This document shows, one piece after another, positions 17,247 through 26,769 of a stretch of 64,000 nucleotides of DNA (position 1 is its first letter; every line of letters begins with the position of its first letter). The stretch lies in assembly GCA_025408425.1 (NCBI GenBank), contig JANXYX010000001.1:340014-404013 (forward strand), read 5' to 3'. The notes beneath the pieces were generated by a model. It was not told the origin of the DNA. It did not search any database and saw only the letters and a program-made list of their open reading frames with translations. Position numbers and translations under genes: made by a program. This DNA comes from Granulicella sp. Its GTDB lineage: Bacteria > Acidobacteriota > Terriglobia > Terriglobales > Acidobacteriaceae.

Positions 17247-19667
17247 GTGTCTAAGCCGGGGAGCGTTATTTTGCGAAAGAGTTTTGATTGGACTGCGGCG
17301 AACGCGCTAAGAGCGGTCGCATGCCTGATGACAGCTGCATGGATGCTGAATGGAGCGATAGGCGCAACAGCGCAAAGTGCTGAGACACCCGCGAAGTCCG
17401 ATACGATTCAGGCTGCTCCTGCAGAGCCCGCGACTCATCCGGAGCAACAGTACCAGGTGAAGCCGGATGCCTCGCGGGTTGAGGTTCCTGTGGCCGGGCT
17501 GGTTCGCAGGGATGCGAATTCGGTGGTACTGACGCTGCCAGGCCGCCAATCGACCGCATTACTGGAGGCGAGCGGCAGCAGGCCTGCCGGGCGGGTGAGT
17601 CCGGAGTTGGTGCTGCATGATTTCGGGTTTGAAGGGACGCTGGTGCCGACGGACAAGCTGCACTTCAAGCAACTGGCTCCGGGCGTGTTGGAGATTACCA
17701 GTGTTGCTTACTCGGTGGGGGAGTGGCAGTTTCTGGTGCGCGATGCAGCGAACTACTACGGGCTGGGCGAGCGCTTCAACACGCTGAACCACGCGCATAC
17801 GATCGTGAAGAATGCCTCGCAGGACAATGGCGCGGCCAAGGGAGCCTCCACCTACAAGCCGGTTCCATTCTTTATGAGTACGACGGGCTACGGCATCTGG
17901 GTGGATACGACGGCGGAGGCAACTTTTGATATGAACGCCTCCAGTACAACGGATGTTGAGGTGTTTGTGCCAGCGGAGAAGCTGCGGATCGTGCTGTTTA
18001 CGGGCCCGGAGTTTCCAAAGATTCTGGAGCGGTTCACGGGCCTGACGCAGCGTGCGACCCTGCCACCGTACTGGGGGTTTGCGCCGTGGATGGGACGCGA
18101 CTACCACCAGAATCAGGAGCAGGTTCTGGAAGACGTGGAGAAGACGCGGGCGCTTGGACTGCCGGCCAGCGTGATTGTGATCGACTCGCCGTGGACAACG
18201 TCCTATAACAGTTACAAATTCAATCCGAAGCAGTTTGAGGACGCTCCCGGGATGGTGAAGAAGATCCATGATGAGGGCTACAAGCTGGTGCTGTGGCACA
18301 CGTCGTGGATCAACAAGCTGTCCGATCCGCCGAAGGAGAAGGGCTTTGAGGGCAAGCTGCTGGCGAAGTCCGAGATGTATGACGAGGCCGCGGGGAATGG
18401 CTACTTCGTGAAGCTGCCGGATGGCTCGCCGTATGTCGGGCGCTGGTGGAAAGGGATGGGGTCGATGATCGACTTTACCAATCCCTCGGCGAAGAACTGG
18501 TGGCAGGATCAGGTGCGGCAGGCGATCCATGCAGGCGCGGATGGCTTCAAGGACGACGACGCAGAGGGCAGCTTCCAGGGCGATGTGAAGTTTGCGGATG
18601 GCAGCGACAAGCGGATCATGCGGAACCGCTATGGAATGCTTTACAACAACGCGATGGAAGAGTTGATCCAGAAAGATCTGAAGGGCAATGGTGTGTTGTT
18701 TGCGCGCAGTGTCACGACGGGCGCGAACGGCATCGGCTTTCTATGGGGTGGGGATAACGAGTCCAGCTTCAGCCCGGAGAACGGCCTGCCCACGGTGGTG
18801 ATGGCTGGTTTGAACGCAGGGATGAGCGGGATGCCGCTGTGGTCGGCGGACCTGGGCGGGTATCTGAAGACGCCGACGACTCCGGACCCGCTGCTGGAGA
18901 TGCGATGGACGGAGTACTCGGCTTTTACGCCGACGATGGAGATTCTGTCGCAGGCGAATGTGCAGCCGTGGAACTGGGACGAGAAGAGCGGCGGAACCCA
19001 GGCGCTGGATGTGTATCGGAAGTATGCGGTGCTGCACATGAGCCTGTTTCCGTATCGCTACGCAGCGGCGCAGGAGGCGGCGAAGACCGGCATGCCGATT
19101 ATGCGAGCGCTGGCGTTGTTGTATCAGGATGACGTGCATGCACGGCAGGCTAAGGATGAATACATGTTCGGGCCGGACATGCTGATTGCGCCAGTGGTGG
19201 ATGAGAACACGCGGCGTCCGGTGTATCTACCGGCGGGCGAGTGGGTGGACTACTGGACGGGAACGCAGACGACGGGTGGCCAGACGGTGGTAGTCGATGC
19301 GCCGGTCGATATGATTCCTGTTTATGTGCGCGCAGGCGCGGTGATTCCAAAGATCCCCGAGGACGTGATGACGCTGGTGCCGCAGAGTGAGAGCGGCAAC
19401 ATGACGGTGAAGTCGCTGGACGACCGGCGGGTATATGAACTGGTGGGCGCAGGCGACGCGACGATTACTGACTTTGAAGGCCGGACGGTGGTTCGTCAGG
19501 GGAACTCGATGAAGATCTCGGGGGACTCGGCGGCGCAGATTATTGTGCGCTGGAAGTTTGTGAAGCCGCAGCATGTGACGGTGAATGGTGCGGAGGTGCA
19601 GTTGGGCGATGACGGCTCTTCGGTGGAGTTTGACCACTTGAAAGATAGCGTCGTGACCTGGCAGTAG
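17247..19667 (+). CDS. Exported glycoside hydrolase family 31 enzyme (alpha-xylosidase/alpha-glucosidase type)
   Basis: An 806-residue secreted retaining alpha-glycosidase. The GTG at 17247 starts a leader whose hydrophobic core (LRAVACLMTAAWMLNGAIG) ends near residue 38; a TTG at 17271 is an alternative. The N-terminal beta-sandwich precedes the GH31 barrel, marked by LPPYWGFAPWMGRDY. The nucleophile is D437 in GFKDDDAEG, in the K-x-D-x-x-E arrangement of alpha-xylosidases, and the acid/base is D503 in LWGGDNESSF. The C-terminal sandwich domains are complete. Substrate could be xyloglucan-derived alpha-xylosides or alpha-glucans; motif similarity favours the xylosidase/transglucosidase branch, but this is not decisive. 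A strong terminator follows. Confidence 0.92.
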   Translation: MSKPGSVILRKSFDWTAANALRAVACLMTAAWMLNGAIGATAQSAETPAKSDTIQAAPAEPATHPEQQYQVKPDASRVEVPVAGLVRRDANSVVLTLPGRQSTALLEASGSRPAGRVSPELVLHDFGFEGTLVPTDKLHFKQLAPGVLEITSVAYSVGEWQFLVRDAANYYGLGERFNTLNHAHTIVKNASQDNGAAKGASTYKPVPFFMSTTGYGIWVDTTAEATFDMNASSTTDVEVFVPAEKLRIVLFTGPEFPKILERFTGLTQRATLPPYWGFAPWMGRDYHQNQEQVLEDVEKTRALGLPASVIVIDSPWTTSYNSYKFNPKQFEDAPGMVKKIHDEGYKLVLWHTSWINKLSDPPKEKGFEGKLLAKSEMYDEAAGNGYFVKLPDGSPYVGRWWKGMGSMIDFTNPSAKNWWQDQVRQAIHAGADGFKDDDAEGSFQGDVKFADGSDKRIMRNRYGMLYNNAMEELIQKDLKGNGVLFARSVTTGANGIGFLWGGDNESSFSPENGLPTVVMAGLNAGMSGMPLWSADLGGYLKTPTTPDPLLEMRWTEYSAFTPTMEILSQANVQPWNWDEKSGGTQALDVYRKYAVLHMSLFPYRYAAAQEAAKTGMPIMRALALLYQDDVHARQAKDEYMFGPDMLIAPVVDENTRRPVYLPAGEWVDYWTGTQTTGGQTVVVDAPVDMIPVYVRAGAVIPKIPEDVMTLVPQSESGNMTVKSLDDRRVYELVGAGDATITDFEGRTVVRQGNSMKISGDSAAQIIVRWKFVKPQHVTVNGAEVQLGDDGSSVEFDHLKDSVVTWQ

Positions 19668-19703
19668 CTCGGCTGTGCGTGCAAAGGAAATAGCGATGCA
19701 AAT

Positions 19704-19734
19704 AAAAAGACCTCCGATACACGGAGGTCTTTTT
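19704..19734. terminator. Bidirectional terminator between GH31 gene and rpoD
   Basis: A perfect 13-bp stem (19704-19716 with 19722-19734, loop ATACA) has an A-run on the left arm and a T-run on the right, so it can end transcription from both convergent genes. Confidence 0.93.
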
Positions 19735-19751
19735 ATTTGTGACAGATAAAG

Positions 19752-21518
<1,767 letters not shown>

Positions 21519-21750
21519 GCTTTCTCATGTTGGTATTCAGGCGGACAGATCCCTTGGTTGTTGCGTAATGGGCAGGGAGCATATAGCGGTTAAGACCGCG
21601 TTGGCCAGCCGGAGCCTTACTGAAGGCTCGGGTATTCGAAGGCGCACGTCCCCAGCGAATCACAGAATACCACATTTATTAGACGCAAACGGTGGAGAAA
21701 GGGTTCACCGGACAGGGTTTCCGCGGTAACCGTTGTGGAATCGGGTGATT

Positions 21751-22140
21751 CTATAGGGCAACGGCGTTGCTGGTAAGCCAGGCGGTCAGCTCATCCTCGC
21801 TCAAGGAGCCATCGGCGAGGTGGAGGTAGGTAAAGTATTTTTCTTCCGGAGGTGCGACTACTTTCAGACCGTTCAGAAGCAGAAATCCTTCGCAGACCAC
21901 CAGTGCCGTGCGCTTATTTCCATCCACAAAGGCATGGTTCCGTGCAATTCCGAACGCATACGATGCCGCAAGCCGAGGCAGACCAGCTGAGTCAGAGTAG
22001 GCAAATATATTGCGGGGTTTAGCCAGCGCAGAATCGAGAAGAGTCTCGTCGCGAATGCCATCCGATCCGCCATGCTCGGCCAACTGCATCGAGTGAGCGA
22101 TGAGGACCTCTGGTTTATCTATCCAGACAGGCTCATCCAC
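21751..22140 (-). CDS. doc: Death-on-curing (Doc/Fic) family toxin
   Basis: A 129-residue toxin of the Doc branch of Fic proteins, which transfer a phosphate (Doc) or AMP (Fic) onto target proteins; P1 Doc phosphorylates EF-Tu and stops translation. The active-site loop HAFVDGNKRTA (H69 to A79) is complete, including the catalytic His and the Asp-Gly-Asn-Lys anion hole. The N-terminal helix with HGGSDGIRDETLLDSAL is the usual Doc start. It begins at a GTG that shares its G with the antitoxin stop codon (TAGTG), so translation is coupled to the antitoxin. No obvious inactivating change is visible. Confidence 0.92.
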   Translation of the reverse strand: MDEPVWIDKPEVLIAHSMQLAEHGGSDGIRDETLLDSALAKPRNIFAYSDSAGLPRLAASYAFGIARNHAFVDGNKRTALVVCEGFLLLNGLKVVAPPEEKYFTYLHLADGSLSEDELTAWLTSNAVAL

Positions 22141-22367
22141 TACTCGGCCAATTTCTTCAGTACATCGCGATTTTCGCGCATAATCTGCTCAAACGCATCC
22201 AGTTTCTTAGCGAAAGATGCGTTATACGGAGAGAGGCGAATCCCGTCAGGGGCTTCGGTGAGATAGAGCGTGTCACCCTTTTCAACGTGAAGCCGACTAA
22301 GAATCTCCTTGGGTAATACGATGCCGACAGAGCTTCCGATAGTGGTGATCTTGACTGCGGTAGCCAT
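22140..22367 (-). CDS. AbrB/MazE/SpoVT-type antitoxin
   Basis: A 75-residue antitoxin. Residues about 3-48 form the swapped-hairpin AbrB DNA-binding domain (VKITTIGSSVGIVLPKEIL, then LHVEKGDTLYLTEAPDG). The C-terminal helix (SFAKKLDAFEQIMRENRDVL) should bind and block the Doc toxin. The gene has a good GGGAGG site and lies directly upstream of the toxin with one shared base, the normal order for type II modules. The AT-rich DNA upstream holds paired TTATAA boxes, likely its autoregulatory operator and promoter. Confidence 0.9.
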   Translation of the reverse strand: MATAVKITTIGSSVGIVLPKEILSRLHVEKGDTLYLTEAPDGIRLSPYNASFAKKLDAFEQIMRENRDVLKKLAE

Positions 22368-22386
22368 AAGGTAGCCTCCCGTTCGA

Positions 22387-22404
22387 TTATAACGAATATT
22401 ATAA
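22387..22404 (-). promoter_or_regulatory. Repeated TTATAA boxes upstream of the toxin-antitoxin pair
   Basis: Two copies of the self-complementary TTATAA (22387-22392 and 22399-22404) are separated by six bases, about 20-37 bases before the antitoxin start. On the complement this reads GTTATAATATTCGTTATAAT and offers two overlapping -10-like boxes. It fits an autoregulated promoter bound by the AbrB-type antitoxin; this is inference from position and symmetry. Confidence 0.45.
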
Positions 22405-22428
22405 CCTCGACGCCCAATTAGAGAGGGT

Positions 22429-23829
22429 TCAGCCTTCTTCGAACTCTGGCGGGCGGGAGCGTCTCAGGCGTGCCAGCAGGGCCCCGGGCTTGAGCGACGG
22501 GGGGTAGTGGAGCATGCTGGCGAGGAATGCCGGCAGGGTATCGTGCGCGATGACCAGACAGGCCGGCACAACGTAGATATTCATGATCAACTCTGAGACC
22601 AGCAGGGCTGCTGCGGCGCCGTAGAGGCCATACCAGCCGGCGAAGAAGTAGCAGATGACACAGGTAATGCTGGTGGCGGCGATATAGTAGGCGGCAAGTT
22701 TTTGATGCTGGTTGGTCGCGGTCATCAGGGTGGCGCTGGTGGACCAGAGGGAGAAGAAGATCACGACGAGGAGCAGGATGCTGAGCAGTCCGCGGCTGGG
22801 CGGGACGTGGCCACCGCTCCAATGGCTGAGGAACCAGGGGCCGAAGAGCATCATCACGGCCACGATCACGATGGATACGATGAGCGCGAGCTGACAGGCT
22901 CGGCGGAGCAGGGTTCGGGTGAGGTCGCGGTTTTTTGCGCCGTAGGAGATGGTCATCTCCGGCTCAAAGGTGCTGTTGATCATGGTGGCCATCTGCAGCG
23001 CCACGCGGGAGACGGTGCGGGCTGTGCCGAAGATGACCACGTCGGTGGGTCCGAGCGCATAGCCGACGGCCAGCAGCGTTCCCTGCAGGTTCAGGGCGTT
23101 GCCGATGGGAAAGCCCATAAATGCGATGGCGGGGCGGGTCAGTTTGCGGATTTCGGCGACGCTGGCGTGCTGCCAGCCGAACTTGAGCCAGGTAATATCG
23201 CGCCGGACCAGCAGGCACATGATTGCCGTACCGACGACGTTTGCGATGGCGTAGACCAGTGCAGTGCGGCGCGGGCCAGCGCCCAGCATTACGGGAATCA
23301 TCATGCAGCCAAAGGCGGTGAGCGAAAATGCACTCTTCAGCATGGAGCCGAACGGGTATCGGCCGATGCAGCGGTAGGCGGACTGTAAGAGCTGCTCCAA
23401 CTGGCCTAGTAGCACGGAGACGCCGAGGTAGAAGATGATCCACTTGGTGTCTAATTCGCTGATGTTGCTTATTTTCAGCAGGTTAGCCGCAGGGATGTAG
23501 TACAGGCCGACGCTGAGCAGCAGGATGGTGGCGGTGCAGATCAGCGTGATCAGCCACCAGCAGCTCTGAAAGACGCGTAGCGCACTGTCACGGTCGCCGC
23601 CTGCCACCTGCATCGTCATCTCGTTACCAGCGACGCTGCCAAAGCCGATGTTCGAGAAGCTGAGATAGGCGGGGATGGAGTTGATGATCATCCACTCGCC
23701 ATACAGCGGGACGGTCCAGAAGTGGAGGAAGACGGGAACCTGGACGAGTTGGACGATAGTGGAGGAGAGGCGGCCGACCCAGCTGGAGATGAAGCTGAAG
23801 AACAGGCGCCGCTTTGTGCTGCTATCCAT
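22429..23829 (-). CDS. Lipopolysaccharide/polysaccharide flippase (MOP superfamily, Wzx-like)
   Basis: A 466-residue integral membrane protein with about 12 hydrophobic segments spread along its length (for example WWLITLICTATILLLSVGLYY and ACQLALIVSIVIVAVMMLF). The N-terminus (FFSFISSWVGRLSSTIVQLV, then LYGEWMIINSIPAYLSFSNIGFG) has the pattern of oligosaccharide flippases, which move undecaprenyl-linked sugar repeats across the inner membrane. No glycosyltransferase or other polysaccharide gene is adjacent, so its glycan is unknown. It lies 49 bases downstream of dnaG on the same strand and ends 61 bases before the antitoxin gene. Confidence 0.85.
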   Translation of the reverse strand: MDSSTKRRLFFSFISSWVGRLSSTIVQLVQVPVFLHFWTVPLYGEWMIINSIPAYLSFSNIGFGSVAGNEMTMQVAGGDRDSALRVFQSCWWLITLICTATILLLSVGLYYIPAANLLKISNISELDTKWIIFYLGVSVLLGQLEQLLQSAYRCIGRYPFGSMLKSAFSLTAFGCMMIPVMLGAGPRRTALVYAIANVVGTAIMCLLVRRDITWLKFGWQHASVAEIRKLTRPAIAFMGFPIGNALNLQGTLLAVGYALGPTDVVIFGTARTVSRVALQMATMINSTFEPEMTISYGAKNRDLTRTLLRRACQLALIVSIVIVAVMMLFGPWFLSHWSGGHVPPSRGLLSILLLVVIFFSLWSTSATLMTATNQHQKLAAYYIAATSITCVICYFFAGWYGLYGAAAALLVSELIMNIYVVPACLVIAHDTLPAFLASMLHYPPSLKPGALLARLRRSRPPEFEEG

Positions 23830-23878
23830 GAATCATCCTTGAGCTCCCGGCCTCTCGGGTTGCAGGCTGTAAGAAAGT

Positions 23879-25690
23879 CTAACTGCTCCGCAGCCGCTGC
23901 AGCAGAAGGCGGTCGATGCGGATCTTCTCTGCGGCGAGTTTGGCGATCATCTCCTGGTCACCGCGGCGGTCGGCTTCGGCGATCAGGGTGCGGATCTCGC
24001 GCTGGCGACGCTCCAGATACTGAATCTCCAACTCCTTGAAGACGGTTTCGACCTGCTGAATCAGCGTCGCGGCGTTGGATGTCTGCGCATCGGACTGCTC
24101 TTCGTAGTCCTCGGCCTGGCGGAGGGCGCGTGCCAGTTGCGCTCGGGTACTGTCGTCCTGGGCTGCGTCCAGCGGGTTGTCGGGCAAGGTGGACTGCGAA
24201 AGCAGCTCCAGCAGAGGCTCGGCGGAGAGGCCAGAGATCCATCCTGGATTCTCGGTCAGCAGGCGCACAGCAAGCTCGCGGGCGGGGTCATCGCCGCGTT
24301 GGATCAGCGCGCGGATCAGGACGATCTCATTCTTGTTGAGTGGCGCTTCGACGACGGCGCGGACGCTCTCTACGCGTTTTGCGGCGGCCTGCTTCAGCTC
24401 CTGCCGCAGGATGGCGGAGTCGATACCGAGCTTCTGAGCGGCGTCGGCGGCGAACTCGTCGCGGTGGATGCTGTTCGGCATCAGCCGGATGTGGGGCAGC
24501 AGGAAGTTCATCGCCTTTACCTTGGCGTCGGCGGTGCGCGCCGGAAAGAGCTGGCGGGCGCGGTCGATCAGGTAATCGGACTGCCGCTTCGCTCCCTGCA
24601 TCGCCTGGATATAGGCCTTGATGCCGCGCTCGCGGATGTAGCGGTCGGGGTCGAGGCCGTCTTCCAGCGCAACGACCTTGATGGTGAAACCCTCTTCCGT
24701 GAGCAGGGCGATCGACTTCTCTGCGGCGTTGGCGCCTGCCGTGTCGGGATCGAAGTTGACCACGATCTGCTTGGTAAAGCGACTGAGCAGACGAACCTGC
24801 ATCTCGGTAAAAGCGGTGCCGGAGGTGGCCAGAACGTTATGGATTCCGGCCATATAGACGGAGATGCAGTCCATCTGGCCTTCCACCAGCAGGACGAAGT
24901 CGCGATTGCGGATCTCGCCCTTGGCCTTGTCCAGATTGAACAGCACCTGGCCCTTGGAGTAGAGCGCCGTCTCCGGCGAGTTCATGTACTTGGGGCCGGA
25001 CTTCTCGTCGGAGTCCAGCGCTCGCGCGGTGAAGGCGATGGTCTTGCCCTGCTCGTTGGCGATGGGGAAGGTGATGCGCTTGCGGAAGCGGGCGTAGAGC
25101 TGGCCGGGGCTTCCGTCGGCCTGATCCTTGGAACTGAACAGGCCGCTGGCGCGCATGGCCTCCTCGTTGAAGTGCGCCTTCAGGCGGTCGCGCATGTCGT
25201 TGAAGTCGTCTGGCGCGTATCCGATACGAAATTTAGCGATCGTCTCCGGAGTGACTCCGCGGCCGGTGAGGTATTCGCGTGCGCGTGCGGCCCCCGGAGA
25301 CTTCAACTGCGCCTCAAAGTACTGTGTGGCGGCTTCGTGGATATCGATCAACTGGCGGCGCAGGCCGGCCTCGCGTGCCTCATCGGGAGAGCTGAACTCG
25401 CGCTTCGGCAGGGCGATACCGCACTTGGTGGCGACGGCGCGAACCGCCTCAGGAAAGCTGATGTTGTCCAGCTTCATCACAAAGGTGAAGACGTCGCCCT
25501 TCTCGTGGCAACCGAAGCAATAGAAGTAGTTATGCGTCGCGTTGACTGAGAAGCTGCCCGACTTTTCCTTGTGGAAGGGGCACAAACCGGTGTAGTTCTG
25601 CGCGCCGGTCTTGCGCAGCTTCACGTAGTCGCCGATGATGCGAACGATGTCGGCCTGCTGCTTGACGGTTTGGGCGAAGTTATCAGACAC
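23879..25690 (-). CDS. dnaG: DNA primase
   Basis: A 603-residue primase that makes RNA primers at the replication fork. The CHC2 zinc domain at the N-terminus has C37, H40, C58 and C61 (CPFHKEKSGSFS, YFYCFGCHEKG). The catalytic TOPRIM core carries LLVEGQMDCISVYMAG (Glu and Asp metal ligands) and VVNFDPDTAG. The C-terminal helicase-binding region is present. Length is normal. It is divergent from the trmJ-like gene; the 210-base gap at 25691-25900 contains no other gene and should hold both promoters. In many bacteria dnaG is next to rpoD; here a flippase and a toxin-antitoxin pair lie between them. Confidence 0.97.
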   Translation of the reverse strand: MSDNFAQTVKQQADIVRIIGDYVKLRKTGAQNYTGLCPFHKEKSGSFSVNATHNYFYCFGCHEKGDVFTFVMKLDNISFPEAVRAVATKCGIALPKREFSSPDEAREAGLRRQLIDIHEAATQYFEAQLKSPGAARAREYLTGRGVTPETIAKFRIGYAPDDFNDMRDRLKAHFNEEAMRASGLFSSKDQADGSPGQLYARFRKRITFPIANEQGKTIAFTARALDSDEKSGPKYMNSPETALYSKGQVLFNLDKAKGEIRNRDFVLLVEGQMDCISVYMAGIHNVLATSGTAFTEMQVRLLSRFTKQIVVNFDPDTAGANAAEKSIALLTEEGFTIKVVALEDGLDPDRYIRERGIKAYIQAMQGAKRQSDYLIDRARQLFPARTADAKVKAMNFLLPHIRLMPNSIHRDEFAADAAQKLGIDSAILRQELKQAAAKRVESVRAVVEAPLNKNEIVLIRALIQRGDDPARELAVRLLTENPGWISGLSAEPLLELLSQSTLPDNPLDAAQDDSTRAQLARALRQAEDYEEQSDAQTSNAATLIQQVETVFKELEIQYLERRQREIRTLIAEADRRGDQEMIAKLAAEKIRIDRLLLQRLRSS

Positions 25691-25900
25691 AGAGAGTTAC
25701 GAGGTCTTCCTTTAGTTCTGTTGCTGATGGCGCAATGGCGAAATTATCCGACACAGTTGCGAATCTCAAGTGTAGATGAGTGGCTGCGATGATTTCCTGT
25801 GGACGCAACGATGGCTGGTGGCGATACCTGCTGGACAGTTTGCGTGCCATCATAATCGTTACAGCGGCGGCTCCGTGCGTCCGCCTAGAATAGCGAGAAC

Positions 25901-26659
25901 ATGCAGAATCAGGAACTGCTGGACCGGATCGTCGTGGTGCTGGTGCGCGCGCGGAATCCTAACAATATTGGTGCGGTTGCGCGGGCGATGCACGACTTCG
26001 GATTCCGCCATCTGCGGCTGGTGAATGACTACACCGTTCCTTTTGAGACGGCGCGCTCTGCGGTAGACGCGGGCGCGGTACTGGCGGCTGCGGTAGAGTT
26101 TGGCAGCGTCGCCGAGGCGGTGGCGGATTGCACGCTGGTGGTAGGAACAACGGCGGTGGGCGAACGTGCGCTGCAGCACCCCCTCCACGCCCTGCCGGAG
26201 GCCGCGACCCAGATGCGGGAGCATCTTGCGAGCGGTGGCGATACTCCCCAGGTGGCGCTGCTCTTTGGCTCGGAGAAGACTGGCCTCAGCAATGATGAGC
26301 TGAGTCACTGCAACTGGCTGCTCACCATCCCCATGCAGGAGCATGAAGAGGTGCGGCATCCGTCGATGAATCTCGGCCAGGCGGTCGCGGTCTGTCTGTG
26401 GGAGCTGGTGCGTCGGCCAGTCACGCAGCCCGTTGCCGGGGCAGCCTCGCCGGTGGATGCCGCAGAGTTGGAGCGGCTCACCCGGCTGCTGACCGATGTG
26501 CTGGAGCAGACTGGCTACACGCGGCGTCATCCCGCCAACTGCGACGACGCGCAGATTCGACGTCTGGTCTTACGGATGGGATTGACCGCGTCTGACGTGC
26601 CGGTGTGGATGGGCATCCTGCGGCAGATTCTCTGGCACGCGGCGAGAGACAAGGGATGA
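25901..26659 (+). CDS. trmJ: TrmJ-like tRNA/rRNA 2'-O-methyltransferase (SPOUT family)
   Basis: A 252-residue knotted SPOUT methyltransferase. The order of motifs matches TrmJ, which methylates the 2'-O of nucleotide 32 in tRNA: VVVLVRARNPNNIGAVARAM (motif 1 with catalytic Asn and Arg), ALLFGSEKTGLSNDEL (motif 2), and PMQEHEEVRHPSMNLGQAVAV (motif 3, the SAM-binding knot). The C-terminal segment (QTGYTRRHP, then RRLVLRMGLTASDV) is the TrmJ extension that helps dimerise and bind tRNA. Assignment to TrmJ rather than another TrmH-family enzyme is likely, not certain. It is divergent from dnaG. Confidence 0.85.
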   Translation: MQNQELLDRIVVVLVRARNPNNIGAVARAMHDFGFRHLRLVNDYTVPFETARSAVDAGAVLAAAVEFGSVAEAVADCTLVVGTTAVGERALQHPLHALPEAATQMREHLASGGDTPQVALLFGSEKTGLSNDELSHCNWLLTIPMQEHEEVRHPSMNLGQAVAVCLWELVRRPVTQPVAGAASPVDAAELERLTRLLTDVLEQTGYTRRHPANCDDAQIRRLVLRMGLTASDVPVWMGILRQILWHAARDKG

Positions 26660-26769
26660 TTCGCGGTTCTGCGTGGCACGGTGCACGCTGCCGGGTGCGC
26701 ATAGACCTGTAGACTAGGCCAAATCCATTCATTGACATCAAGACCAAAGATCAATCGGGGGAGCGAAGC

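Noticed and set aside
21519..21750. A gene in the gap upstream of rpoD
   Set aside because: Only short frames without ribosome sites or motifs exist; the gap most likely holds the rpoD promoter and leader.
24137..25549. A 470-codon plus-strand frame overlapping dnaG
   Set aside because: Complement of a conserved primase; repetitive Leu/Val/Gly composition typical of antisense reading.
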